Positions 1-10,338 of a stretch of 35,739 nucleotides of DNA are shown one piece after another. Source of the DNA: Baffinella frigidus (lineage: Eukaryota; Cryptophyceae; Cryptomonadales; Baffinellaceae); contig MU646520.1 of assembly GCA_026770585.1 (NCBI GenBank), positions 212,175-247,913 on the forward strand, in the 5' to 3' direction. A program made the position numbers and the translations under genes. Position 1 is the first letter of the stretch. Each line of letters begins with the position of its first letter. Under the pieces are notes generated by a model. That model searched no databases. It was not told the DNA's origin and was given only the letters and a program-made list of their open reading frames with translations.

Positions 1-108
1 AGGTTGTGGGGTGGGATGCACTCACGGCGATAAGGTAGGTTGTGGGGTGGGATGCACTCACGGCGATAAGGTAGGTTGTGGGGTGGGATGCACTCTCACC
101 TCCGCATC
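1..108. repeat. 36-bp tandem repeat, three copies
   Basis: A unit starting AGGTTGTGGGGTGGGATGCA recurs at positions 1, 37 and 73; the third copy diverges after GATGCACTC. The array may continue left of the window. It lies just beyond the donor-edge copy of the last minus-strand exon candidate, so it is probably intronic. Confidence 0.9.
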
Positions 109-3100
109 CAGCGCTGCTCTGCCTTACCGGATGCAGTATCCAGGGTTCCCTTCGGCGCCTCCAAACAACACAAGGAAGCACACGCAACCTAAGCCATCAG
201 CCCTGATCCCTGATCCCTAAGCCCTAGACCCTGAGCCCTGAGCCAGCCCTAATCCATGAGCCCTAAGGGTGCTGCGGGATACGGGGGCAGAAGGAGCCTA
301 ACCGAGTGCCGTATCCAGGGTTGCCCTCCGCGCCGCCGAACGAAGGGGCCCACGTCCCGTCCGCTAGCTTCCACCCCATGATACTCTGCCAACCAAGACC
401 GAGTCACGCCCACCCCATTATACTGCGCGTACGACGATCGAGTCACGTCCGCCCTATTAGATTCTATTTCGAAATGCGTCCATCGAAAGGATTTCCGGTA
501 CGAAAGGGCCTGATTTACGACCTGTATCGAGAGTCATAAAGAAGAAGAACAAGATTTCCGGTACTAATCCTGGTATTCTAAAACCCCAAAGTCTGCGAAC
601 GAAGGGGCCCATGTCCCGTCCACTAGCTTCCACCCCATGATACATTGCCAACCAAGATCTTTTTCCAACGTTTTTTTTTAGATTTGTTAGACGAAGGTCG
701 ATTCACGTCCACCCCATTATACTCTGCCAACGAAGATCGAGTCACGTCCACCCCTTCACATTCTGCGAACAAGAGTCACGTCCAGCATGTCACATTCTGA
801 GGACACGAGCGAGTCACGTCCGCCCCGTCACATTATGCGGATAAGATTGCGGTTAGATATGCGGATAAGATTGCGGTTAGGTCCTGATGTTGAAGGTCTT
901 CGCGTGAGGGAATACATGGTGGACATGTTGGTGTCGATCCGTGATAAACGCACGTTTGTCTCTATCTCTCTAACATAATAGGGTAACCTCCTGAAAACCG
1001 GGTAGTTAGGCCCCCGGTATTGCCTACGGTATTGCCTACGGTATTGCCTACGGTAGGTTTCTCTCGAATTGAGTCATTGAGTCACGTCCAGGAGATCACG
1101 TCGCTATGCAGGCAAGGTCTTGTCTTCACGCTATGCCTTTCCCTCTCTCGCGCGCGCTCTCGCTCCCTCTCTCTCTCGCGCTCTCTCTCTCTCTCTCTCT
1201 CTCTCCCTCTCTCTGCCTCCCTCCCATGTCCTGCACTCTGCGAACACGTTGGCGCACGAATTTTGGCGCAAAGCGGGGCGGACCACACAGCGGACTTCGA
1301 AGGCATTTCTGAATACCCCTGAAGTGATAAGACCTACAACCCTACGGTAGGCAACCCGTAGGGTCATAGGGGGGTTCCTACTGATAAGGTAACGGCAAGT
1401 CGGCCCAAAATGGGCCGAAAATCCCTTCGTAGCCCGCTGTGTGGCTGGAGTCATTATGGACAAACGCGGAGTTTGAACATTTCCGTACTGAGGGTTTGGG
1501 GTTTGGGGGTTGGTGGACCTTGTCGAGGAGCGTTGAGCGGGAGAAGTTCTCTTGCCTCTGCGGAAACAGGGTTTAGGATTGAGGGTTTGGGGTTTAGGGT
1601 CTGAAAACATATGAAACTCTAAGACGTGTGGGACGCAGTGTGTGACAATCGCCAATCTTATGGGGAAACGGTTTTAATTAAAAAGTTCTGGGCAATAAAA
1701 TTTACTACACAGCATGATTTTTATTAGTATTATTAAAGCATTCGTGTAGTAATTTTCATTGATGTCTAAGGTTTTAAATCAAAACCGTTTTCATATGAAA
1801 TGAGCCTGGTCTTTCAGGCGACATGAACCAACCGGTTTTCCACCGTTACCTTAAGTTAACGGAGGTTCCACTTTTGCCATGAGACGTTCCACTCTCGACT
1901 TCTGTCTCGGTGGGCAGCGCTCTTGCAAGAGGAAGTGTAGCTACCCCTGCGCAGTCCCGGTACATGCGCTGTGCCAGCGAACACGGTTTCGGGTTTCGGG
2001 TTTCGGGTTCCGGGTTCCTGGTTCCTGGTTCCTGGTTTCGGATTTCGGGTTTCGGGTTTCGGGTTTCGGGTTTCGGGTTCCGGGTTCCGGGTTTCGGGTT
2101 TCAGGTTCCGGGTTCCGGGTTTCGGGTTTCGGGGTTCGGGTTTCGGGTTTCGGGTTTCGGGGTTGGACGCTCCAAGCTGACTTCCGGCGGGACACATCCC
2201 GGGCCTAACCCCTAACCCTACCCCTAAACGATAAAGCGTAGAGAGTAAACCCCAAACCCCTCGCGCAGGGTGGAGCCACTCAGCAGCCACCGGGGGCTTC
2301 ACGGATACAGTCCATCTAAACGATGTGTACCAGAATCGTATCCATCGCCCTCTAACCTAACCGGAATTTCACCTTGAATTCAAGGCGAAAAGGACCTCGG
2401 CCGCTGCTCAGTGGCTGTGTCATTTCCACAAGGAGTACTAACTGTGCCTCTTCGGGTTGTCTCGCTATTCTTAAGTTGACATAGTGGGTTCGTGGTACAA
2501 AGATGTCAACTTTGGAGCGTGAAAGAGCCCTGTCTCACCAAATTGGTGAGACCAAATAGACAGAGACAGCGCTTGAGGTTGTTTATGGTTTAGGGTGTAG
2601 GGTGTAAGGTGGAGGGTGGAGGGTGGAGGGTGTAGGGTGTAGGGTGTAGGGTGTAGGGTGTAGGGTGTAGGGTGCAGGGTGCAGGGTGCCCTCAACCCTA
2701 AACCCTTAAATCTAAACCCTAAACCCTAAACCCTAGAGGGGACGCACGAAGGTGAGTTGAGGCCGGACGTAGTCCGGGCCAGGCTGGGTCGTTTCTGTGT
2801 CCTCGACATTGCACCACCCGCTTCGATACACCCCGTCCGTCCCCATCCCAAACCTGCGATCCACTTCTTCATTAGGACGCAGTCTAGGGTTTAGGGTATA
2901 GGGTTCAGGGTCCAGGGTTAAGGGTTAAGGGTTTGGGTTTTGGGGTCCCAAACCTGCGATCCTCAACTTCAGTCAACTTCAAATCCAGTCAACATTTCCA
3001 TGCGTAGCAAACGTTGGCAGAGGGCTGGACGCAAAACCGGGCTGGGTTTCACAGGGAAACGGTTTTAATTTAAAACTTACGGGCAATGCAATGTACTACA

Positions 3101-4411
3101 CATCATGATCTTTATTTGTAATATTTAAGTATTCGTGTAGTAATTTTCACTGATTCCTAAGGTTTGAATTAAAACCGTTTTCATATGGGATTGCTGACGG
3201 GTGGGTCTGGAAGGCCCCTGCTCTCGCAAGCTTGCGAGAGCAGGGGGGGGGGCTGGGGCGTGCGGCCAGGATTGTACTCGAGAGCCGAAAACTCACGTGG
3301 CTAACCGGGCAGCCACACGAGGCTGATGCAACACCCTTTTAAAATGTCGATTGTATGGGTTTTGTATGGGAATTGGTCACGTGGCCGCCCGAAAAGCGGG
3401 CGGGGACGTGACAGTCCTGTGAAAATTACTACACACTGCCTCACGTGTACAGCTCCCCGGGTTTTAAAAAGGGTGTTTGATCCGCCTCGTGTGGAGTGGG
3501 CGCCACCATCTAAGCTGGGGGTCAGTTCGGTTCCCGTGCTGGGGAGTTGTGGCGTCGGCCAGTTGCCCCACCCGTTTCGGTATCCCCGTAGAGCGGGTCT
3601 CTCATTAGTTGACACGATTCGGACCTCGAAAAGCAAATTAGTAAAAAATCAGTCAACTTGTGTAGTAATTTTCATTGAAATGAAGATTCTTTTTTTTAAG
3701 CAATGAAAGTTACTACACAAGTTGACTGATTTTGTTCGTTACTAATTTGCTTTTCGAGGTCCGAATCGTGTCAACTAATGAGAGACCCGCTCTATGTTCC
3801 TTTACCAAACCTGACGAAGTTGGACGCTGGAATTGTGGCTCAGCCGGAATGATGACAAAACTAAACACTCATGTTATTTGCGGTATTGTATGGGCGGGGG
3901 AGCACCGTGATTACCTGACGAAAATGGAAGTTGGAATTGTGGTTCAGGGTTCAGGGTTTGGGGGTTGGGGTTCATGGTGTCTGGAGTTCACTGGGGTTCA
4001 GGGTGGGGGGGGGGGCACCTTCTTCTTCTTTATTACTCTCGATACAGGTGCTAAATGAGGCCCTTGAGCCTTGAGTTGAGTGGGAGAGCACCGTGGTTGT
4101 CTGACGAAGTTGGACGCGTTGTACGTCCAGCAGGGATCGCTTGCGATAGGCCCTGGATTAGGGGATAGGGTTTAGGGTCCATACGGTGGGCTACGAGGGT
4201 TTCGGGACCCCTAAATTTAGCGGTAACGTGGCTAAATTTTCATTAAAAAATCCTTGAAGTTATCTGCCCACAGGGTAAGTTGACTTTGGATGAAAGGTCC
4301 GTAGTCCACCGTGTGGTAGGGTTTAGGGTTAGGGTTAGGGTACTTCCAGCAGGGATCGCTGGCGATAGGGCCTGGTTCAGGGTTTAGGGTTTAGGGTTTA
4401 GGGTTTAGGGT

Positions 4412-4443
<32 letters not shown>

Positions 4444-6629
4444 GGTTTAGGGTTGAGGGAATAGGGTTAAGGGTTTAGGGTTGAGGGAATAGTATATGCC
4501 TAAAATGGCATATTCACCCGTATCTTCGGCGTCGGAAGCCGAAGATAGCGGGACAGAATCTGTCTTGTTCCGACATGAGATTGACTTGTGAAAGGTGCTC
4601 AGCTGTGAACCCTTTTTATGACACCCCCCCGGGTCTCCCGAGGCGGGCCTGTCTAGGCTCCTCAATTTAATCTCGGAACATAGCTGAATCAGTAGCATTT
4701 TTATGCTATCTTACGCCTGGGGTTCATACCTAAAATAGCATATCCACCCTCGTCTTAAGCGTTTGAAGCCTATCTTACGCCTAGGGTTCGTGCCTAAAAT
4801 AGCATATCCACCCTCATCTTAAGCGTTCGAAGCCTAAGATGGCGCACCTGATTCAGGTATGTTGCGAAATGAAATTAGAGCGCAACCTAATAGGGTAACG
4901 GACTGAAAACCGGGTAGTTAGGCCTACGGTATTCACTACGGTAGGCGGTAGGGGCCTAGGGGGGTTCATCCAAAAATTGGGTCTAGGGGCCCTACGGCCT
5001 GCCATAGGCTTAACTACCCGGTTTTCGGGCCGTTATCCTATGAAATCATCCGGGCTGAATCCTCCCCGTGCGATGGTTGACTAATCTCACCGCGTCCTTC
5101 CATAGATTCCATCTCAGATTGCAGTGGGGCTTGGAGCCATTCTGTACATTTAGAGTTTTAAAACTCTTCGATTTGTGCCAGAAATCGTTTAGATGGAAAG
5201 TTTCTGAGATAGACTCTATGAAAAGGGGCCCGATGAGGTCCTTGAGCACCCCAGAACACACGAGAATGCTGAAGGGACCTATTTAAAACCGAGATGTAGG
5301 ATTTGTGTAGTAAACTGCCAGGCCGGAGTTTTTGCATCAGTCAACTCAAGGCGAAAATCGATTTTCGAAGAACCCATTCTGGGTAACTCGTCTCTAAGTT
5401 GACAGATTATGTGGGTGAATTGACTTTTACAAAATCGGCCTGGCAGTGTGGTAACTTCTCCCCCGGAACAAACCCCGCACGATTCAGTCATCGCCGCGGT
5501 ACAAATCCACCCGCTTCAGTCCACACGAGGCTGGTCGAGTACCCTTTTGAAAGTCCAAATCAATTAGGCCTCCTAAGTAATTGAAAACGCTAATTAGGGA
5601 ACTGGTTGAGTTATCTTCCGAGATGAAGTGTACCTGGGCCTTCCCCGTCGGCCGTATAGCCAGCAGAGAGGTTGACCGAGGCCCGCGCATACCGTGCAAT
5701 GTCCTCCCTGCCGGGACCACATACCGGACTTCAAAGGCATTTCGAATAACCGATTTGGGCCGAAGATCCCTTCGTAGCCCTCTGTGTGGTTGATCACGGG
5801 GTTGGTCACGTTGCTTGAATTTCATCGCGTCCCTCCATAGATTCTATCTCAGATTTCAGTGGGGCCTGGAGCCAGGATGTACATTGTACATTTAGAAGCT
5901 TTAAAACTCTTCGATGTGTACCAGAAATCGTTTAGATGGACAGTACCGCGCATTGTCCTCCCTGCCGGGACCACACGCCGGACTTCCAAGGGAGTTCGAA
6001 TAACCCTTGAGCGATAAGACCTACGACCCTACGGTAGGCAACCCGTAGGGACATAGGCGGGTTCCTACGGATAAGGTAACTGAAAGGTGGCCCGATTTGG
6101 GCCGAAAATCCCTTCGTAGCCCACTGTGTGGTTTGTACGGGGTTGGCCGCGTTGCTTTAATTTGTGTACGGGGTTGGTCACTTGCCTTTAATTTTTGGAC
6201 GGGGTTGGTCACGTAGAGCGTTTGCGGTAATTGTTTTCCGTTTTGGACGTACGGTTTTCCGGTTTTCCGGTTTTTTAAAATGTTGTAAAGGTCGTTGAAT
6301 GTTTTAAATGGACACTTCTCTGGTACAAATGAATCGGGGGGGGGGGCAAATGAAAACCGGAAAACCGGAAAACCGCACGTCCAAAACGGACAACAATTAC
6401 CGCAAACGCTCTAGGGGTTGGTCACGTTGCTGTAATTCGCGTAAGAAGAAAAGCCCAACGCGGTGGACTTAGTTGGACGCACATCAATACAAAATTTACA
6501 AAATTACAAAATTACAAAAATACGAGTTAGCCCTTCAAAACACCCAAACTTGCTCAAACCCCTTTTTACACAAACTTGCTTAAACCCCCAAAGAGTACGT
6601 TCCTCTCTAGCGTTGGCTCTCGGTGAGCT

Positions 6630-6667
<38 letters not shown>

Positions 6668-9600
6668 CTCTTTCCCTCTCTCTCCCTCTCTCTCTCCCTC
6701 CCTCCCTCTCTCTCTCTCTCTCTCCCTCTCGCTGTCCCTCTCGGTGGCACTGGCGCTCGGCAGTATCTAGCTCTGTCTCACTCGGGTTGACTAAATCGAT
6801 TATGTCCTTTTATTCGACCCACATCGTCAAAAGTCTACTTTTTCAAGGGAATTTATCAACTTTTGGCGAACCGTTGCGATTTGGGCTCGACATTTTGTCG
6901 AGCCCGATTCAAGTGGAGCAGAGCTAGAGTATCGGAGGTGGCACGGCCAAGGGGCGCAGCGAACTGCCGCGAGCATCTATCCCTTACGTGCCCAGGCGGT
7001 CAAATTTGACCGCCAAGAGGTCCTAGGCAGGTCCTAGGGCCCTCCGGTAGGGCGTATGGGCCTACTCACCACTTAAGGAACAGCAATGCCTGAGCGCAGA
7101 AAGGGAGAGTTGTGCTGTGAGCATTCAAAGTCGCTTCGAAGTCCGCTGTTTGGGTTGGCGTTCGGCATTGAGGACAACCTGTTCTTCCTGAGGCGGGCCA
7201 GGCGCCTTTTCTCCGCCTCCTCCACTTAGCAGCGACAGACCACTTAGCAGCGACAGACCACTTAGCAGCGACCGAGGCCCTTTTTGCCTTAGCTTTAAGG
7301 CGGAACGCGGTTGGAATCCAATGCAACTGGATAAGATTCTAGTACACAACGTTTAGATGGACTGTATCCGTGAAGCCCCCGGTGGCTGCTCAGTGGTTGG
7401 ACGCCCGGGAAGCGGGTGGCGCCGCTGCAGCCTCTCTCTCCCTCTCCCTCCCTCTCTCTCTCCCTCTCTCTCTCTGTCTCGCTCTCTCTCTCTCTCTCGC
7501 GCGCGCGCTCTCTCTCTATCTCTCTCTCTCCCTCCCTCCCTCCCTCTCTCCTTCTCTCTCTCTCCCTCTCTCTCTCTCTAGCGCTGAGTGTGAGGATAAC
7601 CTCTTCTTCCTGAGGCGGGCCAGGCGCTTCTTCTCAGCCACCTTCTGCTTCGCGACCATCGTCGCCTTCACGTGCTGCCAAATTCATAGGGAAACGGGTG
7701 TTCATAGGGAAACGGGTCAAAAATCCGTTTCATAGGGAAACGGATGAGAGCAGCATCGTTGCCTTCACGTGCTGCCAAATTCATAGGAAAACGGTGTTCA
7801 TAGGGAAACGGGTCAAAAATCCGTTGCCAAATTCTTAGGGAAACGGTTTTCATAGGGAAACGGGTCCGAGATCCGTTGCCAAATTCATAGGGAAACGGTG
7901 TTCATAGGGAAACGGGTCAGAGATCCGTTGCCAAATTCATAGGGAAACGGTGTTCATAGGCAAACGGGTCAGTGATCCGTTCCATAGGGAAACGGATGAG
8001 AGCAGCATCGTCGTCTTCACGTGCTGCCAAATCCACGTCCACATAAGTGAAGCGTCAACGTAGCCTTGCGGCACGAGGATAACCTGTTGTTCTTGAGGCG
8101 GACGAGTGGGACGTCATTCAGTGGGAAACGCTTTTGATTTAAAACTTTCTGGCGATGAAATTTCGGATGAGAGCACCATCGTCGTCTTCGCGTGCTGCCG
8201 AATTTCATGGGGAAACGAATCTAATTTAAAAAACTTTCTGGCAATGAAATTTAGGGCCTTTCTGCTGCCTCCGAAAAGGTCTCTTTTTCACATAAGTGCC
8301 AAAACATCGTCCAGGGCTTTGAGCCATTGGACAGAAAATCCGGAAAAACTTTGGGCCCGGATTTTTCGACCTCAAAGTTTTCGAGCCATTTTCCATTTTT
8401 CTTGGAAAGATTTTGGACCAAGTGGCGCGGGGTGGGGATTTGCCGTGGCGCGCTCCCCGCGGGGGGCGGGGGGGGCGCCGCGGCATGTGAGGCACCATCA
8501 GACGCGGCTTCGCGAGGCGGCTGGCACCGATTTCTGTAAAGCAAAAAGGGGGCTCCGCGCCACTTGCCCGAAACATCCGGCAAGATCCGGGACCTTTGGG
8601 GAAAAGCAACAAAACGGAGCCCGGAAATTTCGGAAAAGCCCTCCAAATTTTCCCTTCGTTTTTTGGACTTTTTGGTTTTGCAACAGAAAGGCACTCAACC
8701 TTTCTGGCAATGAAATTTCGGATGAGAGCATCATCGTCGTCTTCACGTGCTGCCAACTTTCTTAGGGAAACGGTTTTCATAGGGAAACAGTTTTCGTAGG
8801 GAAACGGTTTTCATAGGGAAACGGTTTTCATAGGGAAACGTTTTTCATAGGGAAACGGTTTTCATAGGGAAACGGTTTTCATAGGGGGACGGTTTTCATA
8901 GGGAAACGAATCACCGATCCGTTTCATAGGGAAACGGATGCGAGCAGCATCGTCGTCGTCGCGTGCTGCCACCCCCCCCCAAAGTGTTTACAGGTTATGG
9001 TTCAAGGCGGAGGTTACCCCCCTCGTGCATTTCACTGGCAAGGTTTCTCCCCTCTTGTTTTTCCAACCTCAAGTGGTCTCAGGGCTGACCACCCACACAG
9101 CAGACTTGGAAGGGATCTTGAATAACCCCTAAGCGATAAGACATAGGGCCCTACGGTAGGCAATCTGTAGGAACGTAGGGGAGGTTCCTGCGAATAAGGT
9201 AACCGGAAATGCCTTGATTCTGAAAAAAAATCCCTTCGTAGTCCGCTGTGTGGAGTGAATCGTGTGCAGTAGTGGATAGTCGAATATGGCGGGGAGGACG
9301 CAGGCGTGCATGGTGTGCTGCTCCTTGCAGACTTTTCATAAGTGGACATCCTTGCAGACTATTCATAAGTGGACATTCATAAGTGGACATTCCAGGACCG
9401 ACCTTCATGCGTTCGCTGCCCCAGTCCATGTCCTTGGTCCCTTCTTCCAAGTACTCATCCTGCATTCCAGAGCGCGAGAGTCACCACTCGCAAGGTCAAG
9501 CGTATTACGCTCTCAACATTTTGACAGGAAACTCTCACAAGTCGGCATCAGAAATCTGATAAGTTAATAGGGTAACGGCCTGAAAATGGGGTAGTTAGGC

Positions 9601-10305
9601 CTACGGCATTGCCTAGGACCTCCTACCGTAGGCCGAAACTTTTTGGTCCTAGGATCCCTCGGCCTACGGTAGGAGGTCCTAGGCAATACCGTAGGCCTAA
9701 CTACCCCATTTTCAGGCCGTTAGCCTATGGAAGTAGTTGAGACAAGGAAATTCAAGCTGGGATGTACCTTTGGTCAGGACTCTGCAAACTCCAAATCTCT
9801 CCTAAGTCAACATCTGACCTCTGATAAGTACACTGCCAGCGAGAATATTTCGAAGAGATAAAAATAACCTTTTAAAACATAATAATGGGTCTCCAGACCC
9901 ATTATAAACACTATGATGGGTCTGAGACCCATTATATCGTTTTAAAAGGGTCTTCACGTCCTCCACGAAAAACTGTCGGTGGCAGTGAAGTATCACCCTC
10001 TCAACATTCGACAGGAACCTGACATAAGTCAACATCAGGCCTTTCACAGGTATCACCCTCTGAAGACTCAACAGGGAATGCTCTTGCAAATCAAGATCAG
10101 ACCTCTGAGACGAACATCAACATCTCATTCGCCATCAGGTGAGAGAGAATCTGGCGCTGCCTCGGAGAGAGAGAGCGAGCGAGAGAGAGGGAGAGGGAGA
10201 GGGAGAGAGAGAGAGAGGGAGAGCGAGTGAGAGAGAGAGAGAGAGGGAGAGCGAGAGAGAGAGAGAGAGAGCGCGAGAGAGCGAGAGAGAGAGAGAGAGA
10301 GAGAA

Positions 10306-10338
<33 letters not shown>

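Larger units (their letters stand above)
9500..10115 (-). repeat. Four diverged copies of a 55-bp unit, possibly another exon edge
   Basis: Minus-strand units of the form CAGAGGTCTGATGTTGACTT followed by GAGAGTTTCCTGTCGAATG and TTGAGAGGGTGATAC occur near 10115-10050, 10035-9985, 9825-9770 and 9560-9500. The one at 9825-9770 has an acceptor-like TTATCAG and donor-like AAAGGTAC and could encode RSDVDLGEIWSLQSPDQ. Its phase does not fit the next exon, so I do not call it coding. Confidence 0.45.

Noticed and set aside
1020-1322. Open frames of SLSLSLS / RERERER type (also at 6463, 7066-7735, 10097-10645, 18028-18437, 18627-18996, 23795-24188, 24447-24722 and 30773-31085)
   Set aside because: They are translations of CT/GA or AC microsatellites, open on both strands at once, and lack domains. 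They lie in introns of the two reconstructed genes.
1856-2302. 148-codon minus frame and plus frames rich in GFRVSG or NPKPETR repeats
   Set aside because: Produced by the GGGTTTC heptamer array. Seven-base units read in rotating frames avoid stops in several frames on both strands.
7680-8030. CRISPR-like array of CATAGGGAAACGG repeats
   Set aside because: Units and spacers are both repetitive, derived from a MITE arm, and the context is eukaryotic with introns. There are no unique spacers and no cas genes.
8226-8780. 184-codon minus-strand frame
   Set aside because: It starts and ends in family A repeat arms and contains no known domain; composition follows the local GC cluster. The exon-edge copies on both sides show it is intronic.
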